Below the pieces are notes generated by a model. That model worked only from the letters and a program-made list of their open reading frames with translations. It was not told the origin of the DNA and searched no databases. DNA of 64,000 nucleotides from an uncultured Bacteroidota bacterium (GTDB lineage: Bacteria > Bacteroidota > Bacteroidia > Bacteroidales > 4484-276). The position numbers were made by a program, and so were the translations under genes. How positions within the stretch are numbered: the first letter of the stretch is position 1; every line of letters begins with the position of its first letter. The stretch covers positions 1-64,000 of the forward strand of contig CAJATL010000219.1 of the NCBI GenBank assembly GCA_903944895.1, given 5' to 3'. This document shows, in pieces, positions 51,845 to 59,836 of this stretch.

Positions 51845-52276
51845 ATGCAAAAAGAACAACCATACAAATGGATAGGTTTCAATAAAGGTAGTCACAGAGT
51901 AGCCTGGATAACATTGAAGGTCGTTGCTTCTGATATTAACGAAATCATTGATGCTTATCTTCCACAAGAATATCCAAACTTCCCATACGATTTTTGGAAA
52001 TGTTCTGCACGTAATGGTATTATCTATGGTTTAAAACGCGTTCCAAATTGTTGGCGTGTAGATATCATTGATATGAAAGCCCATCCTTGCCACACGAATT
52101 CGGCAATAATAGCCTATGCTTCATTGAGAGCATTTTGGGAAAAGGTTGGTTATAGTCCAAAAAAAGCCGAATTAGAACAATTGGAAAGGTTTGTTTATGA
52201 TAATTGGGGTAATATTGATCCTGCAGTAGCTGACCTGGAAGCATTTACGCTGATTAAAACACATCATAATGCCTAA
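51845..52276 (+). CDS. Orphan protein, possible EF-G domain IV-like fold
   Basis: About 143 residues from the ATG at 51845; the track start uses a TTG at 51785. I do not recognise a named family. The pattern GSHRVAWITLKVVAS ... GIIYGLKRVPNCWRVDIIDMKAHPCHTNSAIIAYASLRAF resembles domain IV of translation factor EF-G/TetM-like GTPases (beta-alpha-beta with a G-x-x-x-G turn and the H-x-x-S segment), without any GTPase domain. That match is from memory of the pattern and is tentative. It lies between border repeats R2 and R3. Confidence 0.5.
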   Translation: MQKEQPYKWIGFNKGSHRVAWITLKVVASDINEIIDAYLPQEYPNFPYDFWKCSARNGIIYGLKRVPNCWRVDIIDMKAHPCHTNSAIIAYASLRAFWEKVGYSPKKAELEQLERFVYDNWGNIDPAVADLEAFTLIKTHHNA

Positions 52277-52282
52277 TAAACA

Positions 52283-52318
52283 GGAATTCATGCGGTCGGC
52301 ATGGCGAAGCATGATTCC
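52283..52318. repeat. Small imperfect palindrome next to R3
   Basis: GGAATTCATGC and GCATGATTCC pair with one extra T in the left arm around a 15-base centre. It follows the orphan gene's stop and precedes border repeat R3, as the larger palindrome at 50826-50896 precedes R1. Confidence 0.5.
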
Positions 52319-52333
52319 GATAGCTAGCGGAAC

Positions 52334-52393
52334 CGGTTGAACGAAATTATTGCCTTTTCGACAGTTTTAGAATAAACTGGAAAGGGAAATAAT
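52334..52393 (+). repeat. Cassette-border repeat R3
   Basis: GGTTGAACGAAATTATTGCC, a variable stretch, then AGTTTTAGAATAAACTGG and AAAGGGAAATAATGG. It is the closest match to R1. It marks the right border of the accessory series, next to the convergent trkA gene. Confidence 0.7.
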
Positions 52394-52442
52394 GGAATCT
52401 AAAATCCATTTTGCTTACTTTAATTCTGTAGAAAGTATTTCC

Positions 52443-53138
52443 CTATTCAACATCTTCTTTTTTAATCAATCTTTGGATATCATTGATGTTTCCATAAAGC
52501 ACCACAATATCGCCTTCGGCAAATATGGTCTTGGACGAAGCAACGCCCTGCACACTTTTTATGCTTCTCGAAATACCAAAAATGTTCTTCTTTTCGGATG
52601 ATTTTATTGTAGTAAGCACAACAACATCATAATTTTTACGGATTTCGATTTCGGCAAGGGTTTTACCGATGTAACGCTTTGGGACTTCGGCTTCGACAAT
52701 ATTATATTCCCCGGCCAGTTCAAACGAATCGATCACACCCTGGATATTCAGTTTTTTTGCCCATCGTTCGGCGGTTTCTTCTTCGGGATGAACTATTTCA
52801 TCAACACCCATCGCCTCTAGCACCGTTTCGTGAAGCGCCGATACTGCCCGGCTGATGAGCCGCTTAACTTTAAACTGTTTCATGAGCGCAGTAGCCATAA
52901 TGTTGGCGCCTTCGTCTTCGCCAATGGCAACAATCACAATATCCGCGTCATTCAGCGGCAAATTGGTCATCGCCTGCGGGTCGGTCGAGTTGAGGCACAC
53001 TGCATGGGTGATCCGCTCCTTGATGGCCTCGACCTTTCCCATTTTATTATCTACACCAATTACTTCGTGACCAAGCCGGGTAAGCTTTTCGGCCAGTGAC
53101 GAACCAAAATTTCCCAGACCAATAATTATAAATTTCAT
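52443..53138 (-). CDS. trkA: TrkA/KtrA-type potassium uptake regulatory subunit
   Basis: 231 residues: an N-terminal RCK Rossmann domain (IIGLGNFGSSLAEKLTRLGHEVIGVDNKMGKVEAI) followed by an RCK_C/TrkA_C domain (ELAGEYNIVEAEVPKRYIGKTLAEIEIRKNYDVVVLTTIK). It is a cytosolic ring that binds nucleotides and gates the partner channel, encoded 11 bp upstream on the same strand. It is single-RCK (KtrA-like) rather than the double-length TrkA of E. coli. Confidence 0.94.
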   Translation of the reverse strand: MKFIIIGLGNFGSSLAEKLTRLGHEVIGVDNKMGKVEAIKERITHAVCLNSTDPQAMTNLPLNDADIVIVAIGEDEGANIMATALMKQFKVKRLISRAVSALHETVLEAMGVDEIVHPEEETAERWAKKLNIQGVIDSFELAGEYNIVEAEVPKRYIGKTLAEIEIRKNYDVVVLTTIKSSEKKNIFGISRSIKSVQGVASSKTIFAEGDIVVLYGNINDIQRLIKKEDVE

Positions 53139-53149
53139 GCTTTTGATGT

Positions 53150-54928
53150 TTAATTGATTAAGATTTCTTCGGAAGGGTAACGATATTTAAGATGTTTTAC
53201 TTTACGGAAAAGTGCAATCATCAGCGTAAGCATGGTAACCCGGCCAAGAAACATGGTAATTACAATAACAAATTTGCCGAAAGTGCTCAGGGCAGCAGTT
53301 ATTCCCAGGCTGAGGCCAACCGTTCCAAACGCCGACACTACTTCAAAGGCAACCGAAACAAGGTTCAGGTCGCTGTCAGAAACCGAAATTAGCAAAACTG
53401 CAACTCCAATAAGCAACATTGAAAGCGAAATCGTTGCAAAAGCCCTGCGTACCGAGCTATCCGAAATTTCGCGGCGATATACTTCGATACGGTCTTTGCC
53501 ACGGGCCAGGCTCAGAAAATTAAGAATGACGATTGCAAAAGTTGTGGTTTTGATACCTCCACCCGTAGATGCAGGCGATGCCCCAATCCACATCAGGATA
53601 AATAAAACCATCACCGTACTGTAGCGCAGGGCAGTCATGTCGACGCTGTTAAAACCGGCAGTCCTGGGGGTAGTGGCCCCAAAAAAGGCAGTAACAATCT
53701 TACCAAATCCGTTATGCTCGGCCAGCGTATTTCCATATTCCAAAAAATAGATCGAAACTGTGCCACCCAGCAGTAAAAAAAAGGTAGTAACAATCACAAT
53801 GCGGGTGTTGATATTGATAACCCAGGGAATGTGAACAGCTTTGTTTTTTTGTGTAAACGGCAAAATGCGGTTAACAAAGAGGTGTTTGATATAATTAATG
53901 AAATTAAAAACAATCGGGAAACCAAGGCCACCAAAAATGATCAGAAATGCCACGGTCAATTGCAATGCATAATTATATCTGAAACCAGTTTCGTAGAGAT
54001 TATTATAAAGTGTCGAAAAGCCTGCATTACAAAAAGCCGAGATGGCATGAAAAAAGGAGAAGAAGGTACGTCCGCCAAAAGTTGGAATTAATGAACGATC
54101 AAGACTTGAAAATATTAAGATTGCCCCGACTGCTTCGATGAAAAAGGTTATCCAGATAATTTTTTTTAAGGTTGAATAAACTTCGGCAATCTTTTCGGAA
54201 TTGGTCATTTCGCGCAGCACCAGTTGGTTTTCGTAAGATGAACCTCCTCTGAAAAAAAAACTGAAATAGCTCGTGAAAGTCATAATTCCAATTCCGCCCA
54301 CCTGAATTAATATGATAATGATGATCTGCCCGAGATGGGTAAAATAAGTTCCGGTATCAACCACAATAAGCCCGGTAACGCACACTGCGCTGGTTGACGT
54401 AAATAATGCATCGATAAATGGAATACCCGAATAGGTCGCTTTGGGAAGCATCAACAAGAGTGTGCCCATCAAAATGATGGTAAGAAAACTCAGCACAAAC
54501 AACTGTGCAGGATTAAGAAACTGACGTTTGAAATTAATCTGAAGTGTGGAGAATTCGCGAAGAAATGTTAAAAAAAGTGCCGAATAGATCCATTGATGAT
54601 GAATCCTGTTAAAAAGGTCGGAGTATCCTGCTATAAAGGAAATTATCGAACCTACAAACAGGATAATTAATAAAACATCAACGGGCCAGGCACGTGGTAT
54701 CGGTTTCTGACTAAGTGGGACATATCTCGCAATCAGGGATGATAACCCCAGCACCAGGGTAAAAATATAAATCCAGTTTAACACCGGCAATATGGAAGGA
54801 GCTTTGTCGAAGCCAAAATCATAAATTACAACCAGCACAGCCGCAAAGGTTATCCAGAAAGGAATTCTTCTAATCCTTCTGCTGAAACGCTCACTTTTCT
54901 CCTGCTTGCGCAGATTATAATTTTTCAC
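53150..54928 (-). CDS. trkH: TrkH/KtrB-type potassium transporter
   Basis: 592 residues. The four pore-loop selectivity segments are visible: SAVCVTGL, SAFCNAGFS, TPRTAGFN and SAFGTVGLS, each with the filter glycine. About 150 N-terminal residues add four extra helices before the core (FWITFAAVLVVIYDFG, WIYIFTLVLGLSSLIA, DVLLIILFVGSIISFIAGY), as in the longer Bacteroidota homologues. It forms the K+ channel-like translocator with the TrkA/KtrA protein downstream. The -7 box TAATTTTG (complement of 54951-54958) is a promoter candidate. Confidence 0.95.
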   Translation of the reverse strand: MKNYNLRKQEKSERFSRRIRRIPFWITFAAVLVVIYDFGFDKAPSILPVLNWIYIFTLVLGLSSLIARYVPLSQKPIPRAWPVDVLLIILFVGSIISFIAGYSDLFNRIHHQWIYSALFLTFLREFSTLQINFKRQFLNPAQLFVLSFLTIILMGTLLLMLPKATYSGIPFIDALFTSTSAVCVTGLIVVDTGTYFTHLGQIIIIILIQVGGIGIMTFTSYFSFFFRGGSSYENQLVLREMTNSEKIAEVYSTLKKIIWITFFIEAVGAILIFSSLDRSLIPTFGGRTFFSFFHAISAFCNAGFSTLYNNLYETGFRYNYALQLTVAFLIIFGGLGFPIVFNFINYIKHLFVNRILPFTQKNKAVHIPWVININTRIVIVTTFFLLLGGTVSIYFLEYGNTLAEHNGFGKIVTAFFGATTPRTAGFNSVDMTALRYSTVMVLFILMWIGASPASTGGGIKTTTFAIVILNFLSLARGKDRIEVYRREISDSSVRRAFATISLSMLLIGVAVLLISVSDSDLNLVSVAFEVVSAFGTVGLSLGITAALSTFGKFVIVITMFLGRVTMLTLMIALFRKVKHLKYRYPSEEILIN

Positions 54929-55066
54929 AAACTAAATTTTTAGCAAGGGCCAAAATTAATATTTCCACAATACCTCATATTATTTTGTTCAGCAAAAAAA
55001 AACAGGAGAAATAATCTTAAGAACACTGTGATTTGGACTTTTTCAACATAAAATCACCAAAGCGAT

Positions 55067-55618
55067 TTACTTATTGAAGCTGCCTATAAAAGTATTCAAA
55101 AACTGGTCGTAAGGTGTATCCTTGTATTTTTCTTCGGCGATGTAATGAAGCACGGGCTCCAGTTTTTCGGGTGGATTGAAGCCAGGAAGTACGGTTATGA
55201 GTTTTACTTCATCATCCAGAAAAACAAACGAAGGATACGACATTTTCCCGTTGAGCAATGCCGCCGCCAGCTGATGGCTTGCACGTTTCCCGCCAGGATT
55301 GGTGCTTACAAAGGTTTGTGCGTTTATTACGATGGTATCCTGGGTTTCGGCATCGAGTTTTACGGCGTAGAAATTTTTACTCATGTATTCAACAATTACC
55401 GGATCGGTAAAGGTGCCTGCATCCATTTTTTTGCACCAGCCACACCAATCGGTGTAAACATCCACAAAAAATTTCTTTTGATGCTTCTTGTTGAGTTTAA
55501 CCGCTTCTTCGATGCTGTACCACTTTATTTTTGCGGCTTCCTGAGCCTGCACCGGTGATTTTGCGTAAAAAATCACCATGAAAACCGAAAGTATGAGTAA
55601 GGTTGTAAATCGTTTCAT
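55067..55618 (-). CDS. Secreted thioredoxin-fold protein
   Basis: 183 residues with signal peptide MKRFTTLLILSVFMVIFYAKSPVQAQ. The redox motif is WCGWC within VDVYTDWCGWCKKMDAGTF, followed by the DUF255/thioredoxin_7-type segment PVIVEYMSKNFYAVKLD and the cis-proline YPSFVFLDD. It is probably a periplasmic thiol reductase or disulfide-handling protein. It is 39 bp behind smpB on the same strand. Confidence 0.92.
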   Translation of the reverse strand: MKRFTTLLILSVFMVIFYAKSPVQAQEAAKIKWYSIEEAVKLNKKHQKKFFVDVYTDWCGWCKKMDAGTFTDPVIVEYMSKNFYAVKLDAETQDTIVINAQTFVSTNPGGKRASHQLAAALLNGKMSYPSFVFLDDEVKLITVLPGFNPPEKLEPVLHYIAEEKYKDTPYDQFLNTFIGSFNK

Positions 55619-55657
55619 CGCTATAAATTGTATTTAATTATCAGATAAAAACTTAAA

Positions 55658-56107
55658 CTAATCTTCGCGTAAGCGGTCAATATCACGTTTCTGATCTTTC
55701 TTTTTGATCGTTTCGCGTTTATCGTAAAAGTGCTTTCCGCGAGCCAGGGCAATTTTTATTTTTGCCAGTCCTTTTTCGTTGATGTAAAGCAGGGTAGGAA
55801 CAATTGTAAAGCCCTTTTCGTTCACTTTGGTCAGTAATTTTTTTAATTCCCTTTTGGTGAGCAGCAATTTGCGGTCGCGTTTTGGCTCATGGTTGTAAAC
55901 CGTGCCCAGCACATATTCGGCAATGTGCATGGCTTTAACAAATAATTCCCCGTCGATAAATGTACAGAAAGCATCGGCAATATTGGCTTTTCCTTCCCTG
56001 ATCGATTTGATCTCGGTGCCGGTAAGCTGAATGCCTGCATTAAACTCCTCGACGAGAAAATACTCGAAGGAAGCCCTTTTATTACGAATTTCGATAACGT
56101 TTGCCAT
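55658..56107 (-). CDS. smpB: SsrA-binding protein SmpB
   Basis: 149 residues. The family core is complete: [40 protein letters not shown], then [18 protein letters not shown], ending in the basic tail [24 protein letters not shown] that inserts into the decoding centre. It works with tmRNA (ssrA, not in this window) in ribosome rescue. It lies 33 bp after the HMG-CoA lyase gene and 39 bp before the thioredoxin-like gene. Confidence 0.98.
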   Translation of the reverse strand: MANVIEIRNKRASFEYFLVEEFNAGIQLTGTEIKSIREGKANIADAFCTFIDGELFVKAMHIAEYVLGTVYNHEPKRDRKLLLTKRELKKLLTKVNEKGFTIVPTLLYINEKGLAKIKIALARGKHFYDKRETIKKKDQKRDIDRLRED

Positions 56108-56140
56108 AATTTTACGAGGCGCAAAAATAGTAAAAATTCG

Positions 56141-57001
56141 TCACCGCCTGATCTGCCCAAAAACCCTCATCGCGGTTATAGCGGCATTTTGGAAAGCTTC
56201 GCGATCGATTTCAAGTTTGATGTTATTTTCATCGGCATAATCAATAAGATGCCGTGTATTGAGGTTGCCGACCAGTTCGTAACCTGTCATCGGACAGCCG
56301 CCCAGGCCACCGATAACGCCATCAAAACGGCGGCATCCGTTTTTATAGGCGGCATCAATTTTTTCGTGCCAGTTGTGCTCTAAAGTATGAAGATGCAGGC
56401 CAACTTCGGTATTCCCGATTTCATTTTTAAGCTGATCGAAAATTTTCCCGATCATGGGTCCGTCGGCAACTCCGGTAATATCAGAAAGGGCGATGATTTC
56501 GATTCCAGAGTTCTGTAAATATTTTGCCCATTTAATCACGACGTCGATGCTCCACGGGTCACCATAAGGGTTTCCAAAAGCCATCGAAATGTAAACAAGC
56601 AGCTTTTTATTTTTGCTGATGCAGAGATTCTGAAGTTCGCCTATGGTTTCTTGGGCTTCTTTAACTGTTGATTTCAGATTACGTTGTAAAAAGGTTTCGG
56701 AAAACGAAAAAGGAAATCCGAGGTATGAAATCTCATCAAAACTACAGGCCATCTCAGCTCCGTTTAAATTTCCAACGATGGCCATCAGCTTCGATTTGGT
56801 TTGTGAAAGGTCGAGTTTTGTGACAACTTCGGCTGTATCGCGAAGTTGAGGGATTGCTTTTGGCGAGACAAAACTCCCGAAATCGAGGATATCAAAACCT
56901 ACTTTCAACAAATCTTTGAGCAACTCCACTTTTGCTGAGGTCGGGATAAACCCGGTCATTCCCTGCATGGCGTCGCGCGGCGCTTCGGTGATTTTTAGCA
57001 T
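56141..57001 (-). CDS. Hydroxymethylglutaryl-CoA lyase
   Basis: 286 residues of the HMGL/DRE-TIM family. The barrel starts with KITEAPRDAMQGMTGFIPT (E-x-PRD-x-x-Q; the usual G is A). The metal ligands lie in GLHLHTLEHN, and the active-site cysteine in RRFDGVIGGLGGCPMTG. It cleaves HMG-CoA to acetoacetate and acetyl-CoA in leucine breakdown. No other leucine-degradation gene is nearby. Confidence 0.9.
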   Translation of the reverse strand: MLKITEAPRDAMQGMTGFIPTSAKVELLKDLLKVGFDILDFGSFVSPKAIPQLRDTAEVVTKLDLSQTKSKLMAIVGNLNGAEMACSFDEISYLGFPFSFSETFLQRNLKSTVKEAQETIGELQNLCISKNKKLLVYISMAFGNPYGDPWSIDVVIKWAKYLQNSGIEIIALSDITGVADGPMIGKIFDQLKNEIGNTEVGLHLHTLEHNWHEKIDAAYKNGCRRFDGVIGGLGGCPMTGYELVGNLNTRHLIDYADENNIKLEIDREAFQNAAITAMRVFGQIRR

Positions 57002-57052
57002 AAATGTGTGAAGTTTTAAGTTATCCTGTCAGAATGATTAATGAATCCGGCA

Positions 57053-57916
57053 CTATTGATAAAAATCATTGTTGAGTACCGGTTTGTAATTTATCGTAAA
57101 ACTCATCGTGGTTCCTTTTCCCAGCTCCGAATCGACCTGCACCTTACCTCCAAGCAATTTTACCAGCCGCAACACAATCGAAAGTCCCAGTCCACTGCCT
57201 CCAAAATCGCGACTGTGCGATTCGTCCACACAACGGAAAGGTTCAAAAATCAGGTCGAGTTTATCTGAAGGAATTCCAATGCCGGTATCCTTTACGTAAA
57301 AGCGGATAGTTTTTTCATCTGGGACCTGGTAACCCACCTCGACCGAGCCTTTTTGAGTGAATTTAAATGCGTTGTCCAATAGTTTTCTGAAAATCTGAGA
57401 AATTTTCTCCAAATCACTTGTAAACACAAGATCTTCATCATATTGCCGGAATACAAGCTGAATGTTTCGGGTAAATTTTTCTTCACCAAAATAGGAATAA
57501 TATTCCTGCAAATCCTGAAAAAGGCTTCTTACCGAAATTGAATTTTCGTCGGTATCAATTTCATCGGCATCGAGATTCGAAATAAAAATGACATCCTTGA
57601 CCGTATCGAGCAGTTGCTCGCTGCTTTTATGGATGATTTTCATGTATTCCTTCATTTCGTCAAGGGTTACATCACCAAACTGCGAAAGTTCCGAAAAACC
57701 CAGAATGGCATTTAGTGGGGTGCGCATTTCGTGCGAAACATTGGCGATAAAAGTTGTCTTTAACCGATGATATTCATCAGCAGACTTTGTAGCAGCGTGA
57801 AGCTTTTCGAGAAGTTCAGCCTTTTCCCTGGCAAAGTCAGCCATAACCTCATCAAGCGTCCGAACCGGCAGGTGAGTTGAAATGTCAGAATGTATTATTT
57901 TGCTTTTATCGGTCAA
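57053..57916 (-). CDS. Soluble sensor histidine kinase
   Basis: 287 residues with no transmembrane segment or recognisable sensor domain. A short coiled region (EVMADFAREKAELLEKLHAATKSADEYHRL) leads into HisKA with phosphoacceptor His62 in VSHEMRTPLNAILGF. The HATPase domain has the N box LLDNAFKFTQKG, G1 DTGIGIPSDK, F box FEPF and G2 GGSGLGLSI. It is cytosolic, and a partner supplies its signal. No response regulator is adjacent. It is first in the run towards the HMG-CoA lyase gene (gap 51 bp). Confidence 0.92.
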   Translation of the reverse strand: MTDKSKIIHSDISTHLPVRTLDEVMADFAREKAELLEKLHAATKSADEYHRLKTTFIANVSHEMRTPLNAILGFSELSQFGDVTLDEMKEYMKIIHKSSEQLLDTVKDVIFISNLDADEIDTDENSISVRSLFQDLQEYYSYFGEEKFTRNIQLVFRQYDEDLVFTSDLEKISQIFRKLLDNAFKFTQKGSVEVGYQVPDEKTIRFYVKDTGIGIPSDKLDLIFEPFRCVDESHSRDFGGSGLGLSIVLRLVKLLGGKVQVDSELGKGTTMSFTINYKPVLNNDFYQ

Positions 57917-58120
57917 TGTACAATAAATTTAACAATTGGTGGCAATAGTACAAAAAAAACGCCATCCTCCAAAGGATAATTCTATTGTTCAGACAGGAAT
58001 TATTGGCTTGAAGAAAAACTTTAAAATTGAAAATGCTCCCGTTGAACGAAAATGCCGAACTTTGCAAATATTTTTATAAATTATTGATTATCCAAACAAA
58101 TTAAGGCAAAGAAAAAAATT

Positions 58121-58336
58121 ATGTCAGAATTATTCAGCGTTAAGCCGAAGAAAAAAAAGAAAGTACGTGAGCCTGCCGAGCAAATGCTGATCGACATCAT
58201 GCGGAAGGTGCTTTTTACCCTTCTGATCTTTGCTTTTGCTTTCTTCTTCTTTTACGCAGCACTTAACTTTTGGGACGTGGTTATTGGCTTAAACGACCTC
58301 ATGAATGCCATCTCGACAACTTTGGGTTTTGGTTGA
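58121..58336 (+). CDS. Small single-pass membrane protein
   Basis: 71 residues: a basic N-terminus (VKPKKKKKVREPAEQ), one long hydrophobic helix (VLFTLLIFAFAFFFFYAALNFW) and a short C-terminal amphipathic tail. The start has an A-rich leader. No family recognised. It lies 77 bp upstream of the GT-C-like gene on the same strand. Confidence 0.65.
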   Translation: MSELFSVKPKKKKKVREPAEQMLIDIMRKVLFTLLIFAFAFFFFYAALNFWDVVIGLNDLMNAISTTLGFG

Positions 58337-58413
58337 TTTTTTAATTTTAGCATCGCCGCTTCCTTTGAAATTACATCAGTTTTCTTAATTTCGCTGCCAA
58401 ATAAAGCCTGTAC

Positions 58414-59748
58414 ATGCGAAAATTTTACATCGTTTTCTTTATCGTCAACATCTTCCTGAGCTACTTTTATGTCGATATCTGGACAACCAATTCAAACACA
58501 GCCTCCAGGGCTTTGCCCATCATTTCATTTTTCGAAAACGGAACCCTGCAGATTGATAAATACCAGGAGCCGATAAATGATAAAGCCCACATCAACGGTC
58601 ATTATTACACCGATAAGGCGCCGCTCCCCACTTTTGTTGTTTTGCCATTCTTTGGATTTTTAAAAGTGGTTGGCCTGGTCAAGGAAGTTGACGGCAGCCT
58701 TTTTGGGACGGAGGTTTTCATGCTTGGAAGTTTTATCTGCGGAAGCCTGCCTTTTGTTTTATTCATGCTGCTGGCACTTTTTGCAATTCGAAAAAAGAAC
58801 CCTTCAGTCTCGCCGGTTTTCCTGGTGATGATGCCGTTTTACGGATCGTTTATTTTTGTTTTCGCCGGAACCTATTTTGCTCATATTATTTCGGCTTTTT
58901 TGTTGCTGCTGGCCTATCTGTTTTTAAAAGATAAGAAATACGTACTGGCCGGGCTTTTCAGCGGCCTGGCATTTTTATCGGATTACACCATTGCGCTGGT
59001 TTTCCCTATTTGGGCACTTCAGGTGTGGATAAAAGAAAAGCGTTTTTATAAAGGATTTTTATTTGGACTGGGCACGGCGCCGGCGATCGTTTTTATCATG
59101 ATTTACAATTTCATTTTTACAGGCTCACCTTTCGAGATGCTGTATAAATATCACACTTTCGCTGATTTACACACCAATTACGGCTTTACTGTGCCAAGCA
59201 TCGAATCTATCTGGGGGCTGTCGTTCAGCGATTATAAAGGCCTGTTTTTTTATACACCGTTTCTTTTCCTGGCTTTTGCCGGCATTTCAAAAAAATACAA
59301 CTTCAAGGCATTTGCAGGGCATTATCTTTTTTATATTTCGGTTGTTTACTTTTTGGTAGTTGCCTCCTATTTTGGATGGTGGGGCGGCTGGACTTACGGC
59401 CCACGGCTGCTTTTCCCGGTTGCCGTCTTGCTGGTTTACGAAGGCATCGTTAAAATTTCGGACTATAAATTTTCGGCTGCATTTTTCTGGATACTCACCA
59501 TTTTTGGGCTGGCAGGAGCGTTTCTTGCCAAAATTACCGTGGTTTACTCCGTCCCGACGGATTCACTGCATCCTTTTTCTCAAACCATCTTCCCGGCAAT
59601 AAAGGCCGGAAGTTTTAATCCCAACAATCTGGCAACCATTATTTTTGGGACAAATCCCGCCTTGGCGGCGATAATCTGGATCGTTGGATTTGGTGTGGCA
59701 ATTTTCCTTTTAAATAGGTGGTTTCAGAAAATGAATAAGGCAGTGTAG
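58414..59748 (+). CDS. Polytopic membrane protein, GT-C glycosyltransferase-like
   Basis: 444 residues with about eleven hydrophobic helices. The first extracytoplasmic loop carries TNSNTASRALPIISFFENGTLQIDKYQEPINDKAHINGHYYTDKAPLPTF. This resembles the acidic loop and 'Y-x-DKAPL' turn seen in dolichyl/polyprenyl-phosphate-sugar-dependent GT-C enzymes of the ArnT/PMT type. The catalytic acidic residue cannot be fixed with confidence. It may transfer a lipid-linked sugar on the periplasmic side of the inner membrane. Confidence 0.6.
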   Translation: MRKFYIVFFIVNIFLSYFYVDIWTTNSNTASRALPIISFFENGTLQIDKYQEPINDKAHINGHYYTDKAPLPTFVVLPFFGFLKVVGLVKEVDGSLFGTEVFMLGSFICGSLPFVLFMLLALFAIRKKNPSVSPVFLVMMPFYGSFIFVFAGTYFAHIISAFLLLLAYLFLKDKKYVLAGLFSGLAFLSDYTIALVFPIWALQVWIKEKRFYKGFLFGLGTAPAIVFIMIYNFIFTGSPFEMLYKYHTFADLHTNYGFTVPSIESIWGLSFSDYKGLFFYTPFLFLAFAGISKKYNFKAFAGHYLFYISVVYFLVVASYFGWWGGWTYGPRLLFPVAVLLVYEGIVKISDYKFSAAFFWILTIFGLAGAFLAKITVVYSVPTDSLHPFSQTIFPAIKAGSFNPNNLATIIFGTNPALAAIIWIVGFGVAIFLLNRWFQKMNKAV

Positions 59749-59805
59749 TCGATATTGAATTTTACTTTTATTCTCATTTTAACAAGGAAAGCCCCTCATT
59801 TTTGA

Positions 59806-59813
59806 TAGTTTTG
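59806..59813 (+). promoter_or_regulatory. Candidate -7 promoter element for fbp
   Basis: TAGTTTTG fits TAnnTTTG, 23 bases before the fbp start codon. The -33 region has only a T-rich stretch. Confidence 0.45.
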
Positions 59814-59836
59814 CAATCCTAAAAAAACTCAGAAAT

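Noticed and set aside
50814-52341. Firm call of integron attC sites
   Set aside because: GTTRRRY and RYYYAAC-like boxes occur, but R''/R' pairing is weak, the middle copy lacks them, conservation extends past the core, and no integrase is in the window. Kept only as a hypothesis in the findings.
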